NCBI RefSeq assembly: GCF_002949795.1
Contig: NZ_CP026692.1
Span: 6,370,545-6,434,544 of the forward strand
Source: Nostoc sp. 'Lobaria pulmonaria (5183) cyanobiont'
GTDB lineage: Bacteria; Cyanobacteriota; Cyanobacteriia; Cyanobacteriales; Nostocaceae
Direction: 5' to 3'
Length of the DNA: 64,000 nt
A program made the translations under genes and the position numbers. This document shows positions 55,638-64,000 of this stretch, piece by piece (the first letter of the stretch is position 1; every line of letters starts with the position of its first letter). The notes below the pieces were generated by a model. It was not told the origin of the DNA and searched no databases. It saw nothing but the letters and a program-made list of their open reading frames with translations.

Positions 55638-55829
55638 ATGGAAGATTCAGTATTTGTTATATTTCTTGCCTTTGGGTTTATTTGGGTTTTAATGGGAGTT
55701 GTAGGTTGGATTGCGTTTCTAAAATCTGAAGGTGAGGAAATTAAGTTTGGTAAGTGGGGACTTATAGTTGCTATTCCAATCTTAATACCAATAATTTTTA
55801 CTCTGATTATTGGTGTATTTTATCATTAA
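55638..55829 (+). CDS. Small two-helix membrane protein
   Basis: A 63-residue protein: TM1 (VFVIFLAFGFIWVLMGVVGWIAF), a short charged turn (KSEGEEIKFGKWG), TM2 (LIVAIPILIPIIFTLIIGV). It follows the glycosyltransferase by 27 bases and may be co-transcribed. No family recognised. Confidence 0.55.
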   Translation: MEDSVFVIFLAFGFIWVLMGVVGWIAFLKSEGEEIKFGKWGLIVAIPILIPIIFTLIIGVFYH

Positions 55830-56082
55830 TAAAATCACTAAAATCTATGTTTTTTACTTTTGAATCGCACCTCTAACCAAAATTACTGTACTTTCTACAC
55901 CAGGGAACTTCCAAAGAAGAAATTAATCAATAATAACCAATAAGTCAGGTAAAATCAATACTATTAACATGATATCTGCGTTCGGGGCAACAATTTCTGC
56001 AATTGGGTGGACACCCCTTAAGAGCATAACTATTAAAGAATATATGATTGCTCTAGTTGAGTCAGAGCTAAAAAGGTTAAAT

Positions 56083-56931
56083 TTAACCTAATTCCAAAGT
56101 AGTAACACCAAAAACATTGTGCCAATCAATATTAGGTGACTTTTCTTTGTACATTCGTACACATTCAAATATAGGATTCATTTGATATTTTTCAAATAAA
56201 ATAATAGCGGATGTATTAATATTAGGAACGTCCACGTAAACAGGACTGACTTCAGCATAAGTAACTAAGGCTAAAAATAACTTTTCTGCTATCTCTTCAT
56301 TTTCCGCCAATAAAGGGGCAATTTTAAAGCCATCCGTAGCTTTTCTAATCACTCCATAACCTACCAAATCAGCATCGTTGATGATAGCGTAACCTTGCCC
56401 ATGAGGTTGATTAATCCATGTCGAAAGAAAATGAGGACGAGAACTAGGAAAATACCGCTCATCATAACGACAAAGTTGCTCAAAATCAAGATTTTTTAAA
56501 TCTATCACATCTGGCGATATTTTTCCGGTAATTACCCCTTGATAACGGAGATGAGAATGAGCAGGTTTAAAACCAAATCTTTGATAATTATTAACTTGTT
56601 GTAAAACAGCATCTAAAGCAGTAGGTTGATTAGAAACTAACTTTAATGCTTCAAGCCATGTTTTTAAACCAAATCCCTTTCCCCCTTCTTCGGGTTTTAC
56701 AATATAAATGCCAATAAAATTAAATTTAGCACTATATCGCACTACAGAAATGCAACTAATAGGTTGACCGTTTAATTCTCCAATTAAAAAACCACCAGGA
56801 TCGGCAATATAAAAATTATCAACATCATCAATTCCCGGATTCCACCCCTCTGAAGCAGCCCAGCTTAAGGCAATTTTTAGATCATCTTTGGTCATAGGAC
56901 GAACTCGAAAATTATCTTCTGTGATAGTCAT
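56083..56931 (-). CDS. GNAT-family N-acetyltransferase
   Basis: A 282-residue protein. The N-terminal GNAT fold (residues about 8-135) has VRPMTKDDLKIALSWAASEGWNPG, ISVVRYSAKFNFIGIYIVKPE and the acetyl-CoA loop EEGGKGFGLKTW. The C-terminal 140 residues are the second domain found in YitH-like acetyltransferases (FLSTWINQPHGQGYA, GYGVIRKATDGFKIAPL). GAGGAG precedes the ATG. Substrate unknown. It stands downstream of an integrase remnant. Confidence 0.85.
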   Translation of the reverse strand: MTITEDNFRVRPMTKDDLKIALSWAASEGWNPGIDDVDNFYIADPGGFLIGELNGQPISCISVVRYSAKFNFIGIYIVKPEEGGKGFGLKTWLEALKLVSNQPTALDAVLQQVNNYQRFGFKPAHSHLRYQGVITGKISPDVIDLKNLDFEQLCRYDERYFPSSRPHFLSTWINQPHGQGYAIINDADLVGYGVIRKATDGFKIAPLLAENEEIAEKLFLALVTYAEVSPVYVDVPNINTSAIILFEKYQMNPIFECVRMYKEKSPNIDWHNVFGVTTLELG

Positions 56932-57019
56932 TTTTTTTTGCTCCTCGTGATACTGAGATTGTCCGAGTTGGGAAAGTGACTTGATCCTACCTCGATTGCC
57001 AGCTTTTATTAGTTTTTTT

Positions 57020-57310
57020 CTAAATAAGTTCTGATATTGAGTCGCTCATCTGCTTTTGCAAGCGCTGGCGGTTATCGTCGTATTTCAATACTGTCTGCAC
57101 TTGGGCGTGTCTGCTGAAACGCTGGGTAGCACGGTAGTTGCCATTGTTCATATCCAATACTGTGGTAATGGCACTGTGGCGAACACGATGGGGTGACATC
57201 TTCTTAGTAATTCCAGCTTGCTTACATAGCCCATCCACCAGTCGCCTGATTGCTTCCCCGGTTAATTTTGCTCCATTCTTGTGATAGGCCAACACCGTAA
57301 AAAGCTGGTC
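57020..57310 (-). pseudogene. C-terminal remnant of a tyrosine recombinase/integrase
   Basis: The frame, open from a stop at 57311-57313, gives about 96 residues: QLFTVLAYHKNGAKLTGEAI then GLCKQAGITKKMSPHRVRHS, with H-R-V-R-H (active-site His-x-x-Arg), SRHAQVQTVLKYDDNRQ (His and catalytic Tyr), and a short tail. Cyanobacterial integrases of this family are 300 residues or more; the N-terminal two thirds are missing. A GTG at 57295 could start translation, but a functional recombinase is not expected. Confidence 0.8.
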
Positions 57311-57787
57311 TTACCCGCGTTTTTTCTTACTACTTTAATCCAATCGGCGATCGCAGATCGCTAAGGAGAGTGAGTTTTCGAGAACACTAAGGTTTTCAGG
57401 GTGGATCGGTGTTATTGGTGATAGCGCAGCAGAGATTTGGGAAGTTTAATACTCTTGCTACATCTTAATTGTTCAGGGGTGTTTATTACTCTAAATAGTG
57501 TGAAAAACCATATTCATACCAATTTTGGATTTTAGATTTGGGATTTTTTATTACAAATCTTTACTAAAAAGCTGTTCGGTGGAATCTTCAGAGGATGTTT
57601 TAAAAGTCGTTAGCAAAATACAGCAGAATTCTGGAGTCAGGAGTCAGAACTCAGGAGTCATATCAGAAGTAAAACAGGCTTTATAACTGGCTTTGAGACA
57701 AATCGTTGTGTACTTCACTTCCCTTGAAATTTGCTGTATAATTCGTTACTACACAATTCCTGTCTCCAATTGCGAATTACGAATTAT
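57311..57787. other. Intergenic region, no supported gene
   Basis: It contains GGAGTCAGGAGTCAGAACTC-type short direct repeats near 57630 and HIP1-like sites near 57347. No open frame. It may hold the missing part of the integrase in decayed form, but nothing is recognisable. Confidence 0.4.
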
Positions 57788-59101
57788 TTAATTGCTTCTT
57801 CCCGTGGTAGATAGCCCTTCTACTATCAGAGACGGAGTATAACAAGAACCATTCCAATCAACATCGTTGCCTAGTGTAACCAATTGCTTCAGGGCTGTGT
57901 AAACATTACCTGCAACCATCGTATCTTTAACACGCCCAATTACTTGACCATTTTGGACGCGGTAGCCTAAATCGACGTTGATCGAAAAATCTCCAGAAAT
58001 ACTACCGCCACCACCCAACATTTGATCGACAATCAAGCCATTATCTAGTTGTTGAATCAAATCTGGTAGCGATGCCGAACCTGGCTGGATGAGAAAATTA
58101 AATAAACCAGGGGTGGGATAGCTACCTAAACCAGGGCGAAAACCATTTCCAGTGGTGTTAGTACCCAGTTGGGAGCCGGTGGTGCGATCGCCATAAAAAT
58201 GCTGTAAAGTCCCGTTTTGGATAAATACCAGAGATTGAGTCGGAGTGCCTTCATCATCAAAAGGGCAACTGTAAGGGCCAGCTTCTGGATCTTGGTAAAT
58301 GGTGAGACTGGGTGCAACTACTTTTTTACCCAAACGTTCTGCCCAAGGTGAAGCTGCTTCTAAAACTCGCTTGCCATTCAAAGCGGCTTGCACAGTACCC
58401 CAAAGCATATCGGCGGCTTTAGAAGTGAACAAAATCGGGACGCGACCAGTGGGAGGTGAGATATTTTCTCTAGCCCAAATTAACCGTTGTAAAATTTGGT
58501 TAGCTAATCTCTCTGGATCGAGTTCTCCCCGGTTGGTTTGACCATCAGCAACACTTAAAAAATCATCACCACGCACCCATTCTGCTGATACATAGCAGCT
58601 GAGAGTAGTATCAGTATAGTGACAATCTAAACCTTTGGTGTTGACTAGTCTAGTGGTTTCAATATCACATTCCCAGTCACCATTGCATACAACATCGGGA
58701 TAGGCATCACGGATGAGTGCGATCGCTTCTTTGCCCCAGTCCACCAAAACCTCTATCGGTAAACTTTCTCCTAAATCGGGGTAGGAGGGCTGAAAGTTAA
58801 AGCCTAATTCTACAGTTTCCGGTTGATTTAGTTGACTCAGAGCCAGAGCTTTTTCCACCATTATTTCAGCTAAGACAGAACCGTAAGCCACCGTCAGTCC
58901 CGGACACCCGTTTCGCCAAAGCCGTAGTGCTGTACCTTCAGATTGGTTAGTTTCTAGCTGTTTGAGCCGGTTTGCCTCAAAAAACACGGGACGAGAAAGC
59001 GATCGCGACTGATACACCTCAGCAGCTTCTGCTCCAGATTTTATAGCTAGTTCCAGCAACTGTTCGGCTAGTGTATCTTGTGATAAATTTTCAGAACCCA
59101 T
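57788..59101 (-). CDS. TldD/PmbA (TldE) family protein
   Basis: A 437-residue member of the TldD/E metalloprotease pair family; it resembles TldE/PmbA, the non-metal-binding partner. Marks: SGAEAAEVYQSRS at the N-terminus, a central PILFTSKAADMLWGTVQAALNG, and the GDFSINVDLGYRVQNGQVIG C-terminus. No HExxxH is present, which fits TldE. The E. coli pair degrades or matures peptides such as microcin B17. No tldD is in the window. The ATG at 59101 starts just before the homology; an earlier start would run into a HIP1-containing leader. Confidence 0.85.
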   Translation of the reverse strand: MGSENLSQDTLAEQLLELAIKSGAEAAEVYQSRSLSRPVFFEANRLKQLETNQSEGTALRLWRNGCPGLTVAYGSVLAEIMVEKALALSQLNQPETVELGFNFQPSYPDLGESLPIEVLVDWGKEAIALIRDAYPDVVCNGDWECDIETTRLVNTKGLDCHYTDTTLSCYVSAEWVRGDDFLSVADGQTNRGELDPERLANQILQRLIWARENISPPTGRVPILFTSKAADMLWGTVQAALNGKRVLEAASPWAERLGKKVVAPSLTIYQDPEAGPYSCPFDDEGTPTQSLVFIQNGTLQHFYGDRTTGSQLGTNTTGNGFRPGLGSYPTPGLFNFLIQPGSASLPDLIQQLDNGLIVDQMLGGGGSISGDFSINVDLGYRVQNGQVIGRVKDTMVAGNVYTALKQLVTLGNDVDWNGSCYTPSLIVEGLSTTGRSN

Positions 59102-59297
59102 GACCCTTAGTGAATTGTGGATTTTGAACCGCATATCAACGCTGTCTCTTGAGAAGTGCGATCGCACTTTCCAGTGATGAACGCAGATAACTATCCAAAA
59201 ATCATCAGTGTTTCCTTACAGTTACGATTTAGAACCGCAGATCGACACTGATGGACGCAGTTAATTATCCCAAATCATTGTCATGTCTCAACGGATC

Positions 59298-59342
59298 TTG
59301 TCATTTGTCATTTGTCATTTGTCATTGGGCATTGGGCATGGT
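59298..59342. repeat. GTCATTT/GGGCATT heptamer tandem repeat
   Basis: Four TTGTCAT units followed by two GGGCATT units, STRR type, between the TldE and Tab2 genes. Confidence 0.8.
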
Positions 59343-59427
59343 TATTCTTCTTATCTCCCCAATCCCCATTACCCCTTATCCCCAGAGGGGGCCCCACCTT
59401 CCCCAATCCCCAGTCCCCAGCCCATTT

Positions 59428-60288
59428 TCAGAGATTAACCTCTTGCAACAGCCAAAAACCAGCAAAAGATTGTGCTTTGGGATCGGACTGTATGCCGATA
59501 AAATGTACTCCATTAGCTTTTTGCTTGGCTGCTTCAAAACCTTTAGCTTCTGCTAAAATTTGAGGTTTTTTGATATTTGCCACAATCCAGCTTTCAGTCA
59601 CACCAGTTTCTAAAAGCAATCTCGCCTCTTCGCTAGCGTCAAATCTTAAGAAAGCCAACTCCAAACCAGACATCCAACCAGCCAAGGGCAACGCTCTTGA
59701 TGAGAAAATCAAAATACCAGGAATACGGGCTTCAGGTGAAACTTTCGCCAACTCTAAAGGGAAAGCTTCACCAAAGCCAATTTCCCACTCTGGCATATCA
59801 GCAAAATCCGCAGCATCTAAGGTAACAAATACCCATTGCTGTCCTTCCAAAGCATCTGGTAAACGTTGCGGCAAAGGTTTCTCCAAGCGGACTGAGGGAT
59901 TTGTCCCCTCTTGATACCCTGCCTCTTGAGGATACACTTCTTCCATCCGCTGTTCTAACCATTGGTTGAGAACTAAAGTGCGGCGGCTAGGCTGGGCGGG
60001 AATGCCCAAATCTTGACAGGCTTTAGTAATCATATTGTTCATTTGGCGGCGGAAAAAGCGGATTTTAATTGGTGCTTTTCCAGCTTGGTTAATAGCTTCC
60101 TGCAATGCTGTCCGCAACCAGCCCGAATTTACCTGGGTACTGGGACAATATTCAGCATAACGAAACAAAGAATCTGCTTTTGTGCCGATATCCAAGGGGC
60201 TTTCGCAGACTAAGACTTCCCAAACTTTTTTTTGATTATCGTCCAAAATCGGACGGGAGTAAAAATCGATTTCCCAAATACTGCCCAT
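59428..60288 (-). CDS. Tab2/Atab2 family RNA-binding protein
   Basis: A 286-residue member of the DUF1092/Tab2 family, found in cyanobacteria and chloroplasts. In algae and plants Tab2/ATAB2 binds psaB mRNA and promotes photosystem I translation. Marks: WEIDFYSRPILDDNQKKVWE at the N-terminus, KIRFFRRQMNNMI, and the C-terminal ESWIVANIKKPQ...EAKGFEAAKQ region. Cytoplasmic. ATG at 60288. It is followed by 3' repeat DNA. Confidence 0.88.
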   Translation of the reverse strand: MGSIWEIDFYSRPILDDNQKKVWEVLVCESPLDIGTKADSLFRYAEYCPSTQVNSGWLRTALQEAINQAGKAPIKIRFFRRQMNNMITKACQDLGIPAQPSRRTLVLNQWLEQRMEEVYPQEAGYQEGTNPSVRLEKPLPQRLPDALEGQQWVFVTLDAADFADMPEWEIGFGEAFPLELAKVSPEARIPGILIFSSRALPLAGWMSGLELAFLRFDASEEARLLLETGVTESWIVANIKKPQILAEAKGFEAAKQKANGVHFIGIQSDPKAQSFAGFWLLQEVNL

Positions 60289-60369
60289 GTTTTGCGGTAA
60301 AAATCTGGCTGTTATGTTTTCCTGATATGTTGATCATACGAGTGTTGGGGCGCAATGGGCATTGGGATA

Positions 60370-60432
60370 AATCCAGTTTTGAGGTGGATGAATCCAGTTC
60401 TAAGGTGGATGAATCCAGTTCTGAGATGGATG
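60370..60432. repeat. Three 21-bp tandem repeats
   Basis: AATCCAGTTTTGAGGTGGATG and two variants (TCTAAGG, TCTGAGA in the middle) lie head to tail without gaps. The unit encodes SS(F/S)(E/K)(V/M)DE in one frame, but the surrounding 110-residue frame is not otherwise convincing. Confidence 0.88.
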
Positions 60433-60795
60433 TTTAAAATTTTAACTCTTCACTATCTCCCTTATTTCCCATCATTTGAGCAGAACATAGGAACTTTTTG
60501 GAGTAATAGGTTTGGCGATGACTGGAGAATTTATCAGGCGATCGCTCTTGGAGTGATTTATTGTCTCCATAAATTATGAAAAATTTTCAACAAGTGGTTA
60601 AAGACGAGTAGATTTTGGGATTGCTAGTACCGCAAGGCGGAAGTCAAAAGTCAAAAGCCAAAAGTCAAAAGTATTATGAAATAAGCTCTTTAGGGCTTTT
60701 CAATGGTCTGCTTATTTACGCCGTGCTGTACTAGGTATAGTTCTATTCCAAAACTATGAAAAATGACCAATCCACAGAAAGAACCTTTGATTTAA

Positions 60796-61020
60796 AAAAT
60801 TCGCAAAGTTAACAAAGACGTTTGGCTGTTGCTTTTTATTGTCCTTCCATTTTTTGGGTTGATAATTCACTTCAATATCTCTGAATCTAATAGAAGTAGT
60901 GGTAAAAACTGTTATGACCAGGCAGGACAAGAAATACTCAAGCAAGAAGGCAGCAAAGTATTGAACCGTTCTAATGTTGAACGGTATGAAAGCGAACTGA
61001 CTAGTCGTTGCAGGTTATAA
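60796..61020 (+). CDS. Possible small membrane protein, start unclear
   Basis: The frame reads KIRKVNKDVWLLLFIVLPFF then a polar part (SNRSSGKNCYDQAGQEILKQ) to RCRL. One TM helix is clear. There is no ATG; an ATT (60799) or TTG (60829) would be needed, so the gene may be degraded or wrongly framed. Confidence 0.3.
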   Translation, partial: KIRKVNKDVWLLLFIVLPFFGLIIHFNISESNRSSGKNCYDQAGQEILKQEGSKVLNRSNVERYESELTSRCRL

Positions 61021-61163
61021 GAGCAATGAAAAGCAATAAACTTTTTGTGACACCTAATCCTCAAGATTTCAAGCTCCGTATTGTTTGGAGTGTTGATGCA
61101 TCCAGCAAAATGGTCGCTGAATTCTTAAATACCAAGTGGCTTCCTCGAATTGAAGTATGCCAC

Positions 61164-61358
61164 TTAAGTTTGTTGAGGTGAAGAATTAATTCGCTTTTGC
61201 AATTCTGCTTCAAACTCCTCATCGGTGGCGCAAAGTACACTGGGGCGAGAGCGAATAATATTCAAGTAGTGCTGGAATGCGTCTTCATCTTGAGGATTTC
61301 GTCGCACGTAATCGCGTAATTCTTGTTCTGTCAATGATTCATAATTTGGTATAGTCAT
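61164..61358 (-). CDS. DUF6887-like small protein
   Basis: A 64-residue acidic protein: PNYESLTEQELRDYVRRNPQ, then DEDAFQHYLNII and an acidic helical tail (ATDEEFEAELQKRIN). This resembles the DUF6887 family (xL..Y...N..D..AF..Y) as I recall it. It overlaps the upstream gene by 4 bases, a typical two-gene TA-like arrangement. No function is established. Confidence 0.7.
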   Translation of the reverse strand: MTIPNYESLTEQELRDYVRRNPQDEDAFQHYLNIIRSRPSVLCATDEEFEAELQKRINSSPQQT

Positions 61359-61537
61359 TCGATTAGTACCTCTTTGTTTGGAAGTATCTCTATTTGTATT
61401 GTGTCTCCAATTAGCATGACTATTCGATTGGTGCGAGAGTCCAGGCGAACTAAGTTAATAGGTAATAGTAGTGCGGTAACTCTTACTGATCTTTGGTAGA
61501 GCGATTTTAACTGCTCTGGTGTTGGTTCCAATTTCAC
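61355..61537 (-). CDS. DUF6888-like small protein
   Basis: A 60-residue basic protein: EPTPEQLKSLYQRSVRVTAL, then INLVRLDSRTNRIVMLIGDTI and QIEILPNKEVLIE. The INLVRLD.RT..I pattern matches DUF6888, the usual neighbour of DUF6887. The stop overlaps the DUF6887-like ATG by 4 bases. A broken relative is at 29928-30113. The pair may be a toxin-antitoxin-like module, not proven. Confidence 0.68.
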   Translation of the reverse strand: MKLEPTPEQLKSLYQRSVRVTALLLPINLVRLDSRTNRIVMLIGDTIQIEILPNKEVLIE

Positions 61538-61829
61538 CCCTATTTAGTTATCTAGGTTTGAACCCAAAAAGGCGAGGAAACGGCGCCTGAAGGTATTCCG
61601 TAGGGCATTTGTGCCAATGGCTAATGATCACAAGGCAGCCTACGCTGTTAAGATTCCTTTGGCTTGGGTGGGTACGAATCGCAAATGTCGTTACCAAACC
61701 AAGTGCAATTTGGGTTTTGGGGCGTAGGCGTAGCCCAACCCAGTCATCGCTCTTAACAAACCCTGTTAGTCTTATGATTGATGTGGGCTGAAACCATGAT
61801 TTTTCAGAAGGTTTATGAAAGCTTGTGAT
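61538..61829. other. Intergenic region with repeat, no supported gene
   Basis: GGCGTAGGCGTAGCC-type dispersed repeat near 61721. The plus-strand frame 61609-61791 has no ATG of interest and mixes repeat codons. Confidence 0.4.
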
Positions 61830-62474
61830 CTAATGACGGTTGATCCAAACGCCTCTGAGTCCAGCTGCTTTAGCTGCATGATAGTCTTCTACAATGCTAT
61901 CGCCAATATGCCATGCCGCCTCTGGGGAACATTTATGTTTATCTAAGGCAATAGCAAAAATTTGCGGATCGGGTTTAGCTGCACGTACCTGGGTAGAAAT
62001 GGTGACGGAGGTGAAAAACTCTCTCAATCCCAAACTTTGCAATACTGAGTAAATCCGAGAATCAAAATTGGACAGCACCCCCAAGGTAACTCCCAACCGC
62101 CGCCAGTTGATTAAAGCTGGTAAAACATCGGGATAGACAAACCAGGGTTCGCCAGTACCAAAGTGAATGTAAAGTTCGCTAAAAAAAGCTGAAAAGTCAG
62201 AAAATTCCTTGAGAACACCTGCCCTTTCAAAAGTGTTCAGAGCAATTATCCGCCACCAATCAAACTCGCGCTGGGGAATATCTTGCAGTTCTGCATCTGG
62301 AAATATCGGCGGCGGCGCTGCTTTAAAACTTTGGATGAAGCTTGTATTTAATGTTTCAGTTGAAACTGTAACACCAAATTCTTGGGCTATCTGACTATAA
62401 ACTTCGCCTACACTACCTTTGACATCGAAGAGTGTACCCACAGCATCTAAAAAAATAACTTTCGGTTGTTCCAT
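61830..62474 (-). CDS. HAD-superfamily (subfamily IA, REG-2-like) hydrolase
   Basis: A 214-residue HAD hydrolase. Motif I is FLDAVGTLF (D10); the residue two places on is Val, not the Asp of phosphatases, as in the REG-2/HDHD3-like subgroup. Motif II is LSNFDSRI, motif III AAKPDPQIF, motif IV HIGDSIVEDYHAA. The helical cap is between residues 18 and 100. The ATG at 62474 is chosen because upstream codons run through a TTTTGAATT-like repeat. The substrate is unknown. Confidence 0.85.
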   Translation of the reverse strand: MEQPKVIFLDAVGTLFDVKGSVGEVYSQIAQEFGVTVSTETLNTSFIQSFKAAPPPIFPDAELQDIPQREFDWWRIIALNTFERAGVLKEFSDFSAFFSELYIHFGTGEPWFVYPDVLPALINWRRLGVTLGVLSNFDSRIYSVLQSLGLREFFTSVTISTQVRAAKPDPQIFAIALDKHKCSPEAAWHIGDSIVEDYHAAKAAGLRGVWINRH

Positions 62475-62630
62475 TAAAGTTTGAAAATTTTGAATGTTGA
62501 ATTTTAGATTTTGGCTTGTTAAGAGCTTCTGTGGGTAGAGTCTAGCATCTGCTAAGTAGATTGGCACAAATATAACAAATCATCGCAAACATCTTGGTTT
62601 TTACCAATGCCCAATGCCCAACCTTGAAAG

Positions 62631-63824
62631 TTATCGAGAAAGTGTTTCTATTATTGGACGGGCTAGCCAATTAAAACCAACTTTCAGCTGATGCTCTAAA
62701 GTTGGCAGCCTATATAAATAAGCAACGCGGCGGGCGACGTATGCCAAGGGACCATCTAGTTTAATTCCCAAACCAGTGAGAGTGGCGTTGTCTATTCCTA
62801 GTGCCATCATTTCTCCTAATTGCTGGTAGTGGAAGGGAAGGAGGGGGCGATTAGTTAGAGTTGCCCAGATATTCCAAGCAGTATAATCAGCTTGTTGAAA
62901 AGCTGCTTGTGCGGTAGCGGGGACTTGTTGTCCTTCAGCATCATGACAGTCTGCTAAATCTCCCAAGGCAAAGATTTCTGGATGATCAACAACTTGCAGA
63001 TTGGATGTAGTGGTGATTTGACCACGCTGATTTAGCTTGAGAGGAAGAGATTTGACTACGGGCGCAACTCTAGTTCCCACAGTCCAAATTACCAAATCCA
63101 CGGGAATTGTATCTAACTGGTTTTTGTACTCTAGGGAAATGCTATTTTGCTCTATTGATTCGACTTTGGTTTCTAAGTCAAGAAATACACCACGGGCTTC
63201 TAGAGCTTTCTTTGCTGCTTCCCGATTAAACTCTGGGGAAGTTCGCAAAATTTGGTCGGCGATTTCAACGATCCGAAAGCGTCCTCTTTCGCCTAGTCTG
63301 TCGGCTAACTTACAGGCTAACTCTACACCACTGTAGCCAGCCCCAACGATCGCTACCCGAATTTTATCAGCATCCGATTCTTCTAAAAATCGCAGCCGTT
63401 CTTCTAAACGATAGGCATCAGAGATTGTGCGGAATGTGTAGGCGTAGTCTGTTGCACCAGGGACTAAATCTAGCGGTGTCTCACCTCCTAGCGCCAGCAC
63501 TAATCGGTCATAAGGAATTTCCGGGCCTTCTTGTATATTTACCCGTTGCTGGTCGATGTCAATTCCAGACACAACACCTTGACAAAAACGCACTCCTGTG
63601 CCTTGTAAAACTTCTTCAAAGGGTGGGGCAATTTCCCAGGTTTGCAGTTCGCCAGTGAGTAATTCGTAAAGTAAAGGAGAGAATAGGAAGCGATCGCTTT
63701 GATCTACCAGAACAATTTCGGGTTTTTGCGTAGATTCCCAAGGTAATTGGCTTAACCGCAGGGCTGTGTAGAGTCCACCAAAGCCTCCGCCAAGGATACA
63801 AATTCTAGAAGTTTGTTCAGTCAT
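62631..63824 (-). CDS. Type II NAD(P)H dehydrogenase, NdbB-like
   Basis: A 397-residue FAD enzyme with two Rossmann folds: GGGFGGLYT (12-20) for FAD and IVGAGYSGVELA (159-170) for NAD(P)H. The FALGDLAD segment near residue 285 is the second FAD contact, and the C-terminal 70 residues form the membrane-associating helices of NDH-2 enzymes. It would oxidise NAD(P)H and reduce a quinone without proton pumping. Synechocystis NdbB reduces demethylphylloquinone; this protein resembles that group, but I am not certain. ATG at 63824. Confidence 0.85.
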   Translation of the reverse strand: MTEQTSRICILGGGFGGLYTALRLSQLPWESTQKPEIVLVDQSDRFLFSPLLYELLTGELQTWEIAPPFEEVLQGTGVRFCQGVVSGIDIDQQRVNIQEGPEIPYDRLVLALGGETPLDLVPGATDYAYTFRTISDAYRLEERLRFLEESDADKIRVAIVGAGYSGVELACKLADRLGERGRFRIVEIADQILRTSPEFNREAAKKALEARGVFLDLETKVESIEQNSISLEYKNQLDTIPVDLVIWTVGTRVAPVVKSLPLKLNQRGQITTTSNLQVVDHPEIFALGDLADCHDAEGQQVPATAQAAFQQADYTAWNIWATLTNRPLLPFHYQQLGEMMALGIDNATLTGLGIKLDGPLAYVARRVAYLYRLPTLEHQLKVGFNWLARPIIETLSR

Positions 63825-63908
63825 CTATTCTATGCTATGCAACAATCAATATTAATTAGGCAACTAACTTCAGGGTAACTGAAAGTTTCAAGATTAACTT
63901 TCTTAATC

Positions 63909-64000
63909 ATGAAATTTGATGTTAATTTAGCCAGCTTTCTGTTGGCTTTTGTGTGTGCAATATCCGGCTGGATCGCATGGTGGCATAACAAATTAAAGTT
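63909..64000 (+). CDS. N-terminal part of a membrane protein (truncated by window end)
   Basis: ATG at 63909 is followed by 30 codons: a short polar start and one hydrophobic helix (ASFLLAFVCAISGWIAWW), then basic HNKLK. It continues beyond the window. The start is 84 bases from the divergent NdbB-like gene, so the two share an intergenic promoter region. It could be a signal peptide or a single anchor. Confidence 0.5.
   Translation, partial: MKFDVNLASFLLAFVCAISGWIAWWHNKLK

Noticed and set aside
55969..56091. 40-residue plus frame before the GNAT gene end
   Set aside because: Too short, no ribosome-binding site, overlaps the 3' end of the GNAT gene.
60105..60437. 110-residue plus frame over the 21-bp repeats
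   Set aside because: Mostly antisense to tab2; only the repeat-coded tail looks regular.
61026..61181. 51-residue plus frame after the small membrane frame
   Set aside because: No family recognised and it overlaps the DUF6887-like gene end; may be a gene relic but cannot be supported.
61545..61575. T-arm-like GGGTTCAAACC on the minus strand
   Set aside because: Stem does not pair for five bases and no anticodon or acceptor stem can be built; not a tRNA.

Overview
The window is chromosomal DNA from a filamentous, probably heterocyst-forming (Nostoc/Anabaena-type) cyanobacterium. The evidence is the cytochrome b6f genes petC and petA, a three-gene proton-translocating transhydrogenase, a Tab2/Atab2 protein, a DUF3067 protein, an NdbB-like NADH dehydrogenase, abundant HIP1 octamers (GCGATCGC), heptanucleotide tandem repeats (STRR type), dispersed short palindromic repeats, and a load of WD40, Ser/Thr-kinase, Uma2 and toxin-antitoxin genes typical of that group. 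No rRNA, tRNA or CRISPR array was found.

Layout. 0-2.6 kb: pntAA (5' truncated)-pntAB-pntB with a terminator. 2.7-5.3 kb: hypothetical genes, a MazF-type toxin-antitoxin pair and repeats. 5.3-10.1 kb: SulP anion transporter, exported pentapeptide protein, CadD-type transporter, a stand-alone cyclic-nucleotide-binding protein and a small single-pass membrane protein. 10.3-13.4 kb: an ATP-grasp (D-Ala-D-Ala ligase-like) gene, a SET-domain gene and a lysine 2,3-aminomutase gene, all on the minus strand and interrupted by palindromic/MITE-like repeats. 13.8-15.6 kb: a Phd/RelE-type pair with a palindromic candidate operator, and a Uma2 gene. 15.8-22.3 kb: an overlapping two-gene ATPase unit, an AAA ATPase followed by a 1713-residue protein with TPR-like, nSTAND ATPase, coiled-coil, transmembrane and 14 WD40 segments. 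22.3-25.3 kb: integrase remnant, PEP-CTERM protein, SDR oxidoreductase.

25.6-29.5 kb: tatC, a nuclease-like gene and DUF3067 gene (minus), then petC-petA with a clear terminator. The Rieske protein has a twin-Arg N-terminus, so tatC next to petC makes functional sense. 29.5-33.3 kb: small and broken TA-like genes, a GH57 glucan enzyme, an intact Uma2 gene and a frameshifted Uma2 relic. 33.3-39.5 kb: grpE, dnaK, dnaJ, tusA-like and rsgA on the minus strand; the last three overlap by 4 bp each. The dnaK-dnaJ gap holds a possible structured RNA. 39.8-44.4 kb: pilB-pilT-pilC for type IV pili.

44.5-53 kb: three Ser/Thr kinase genes, two of them paralogues with zinc ribbon, kinase, TM and seven WD40 repeats, around a secreted Ser-rich protein gene. 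53-57 kb: an AT-rich surface-polysaccharide pair (O-antigen ligase family, GT4), a GNAT gene and a second integrase remnant. 57.8-64 kb: TldE/PmbA, Tab2, a DUF6887/DUF6888-like pair, HAD hydrolase, NdbB-like dehydrogenase and the start of a membrane protein.

The strongest candidates for something under-described are the overlapping AAA/nSTAND-WD40 unit and the KamA/SET/ATP-grasp cluster. Another pattern worth following is repeat DNA entering coding regions in frame (rsgA, the nSTAND gene) and forming start regions (tatC).
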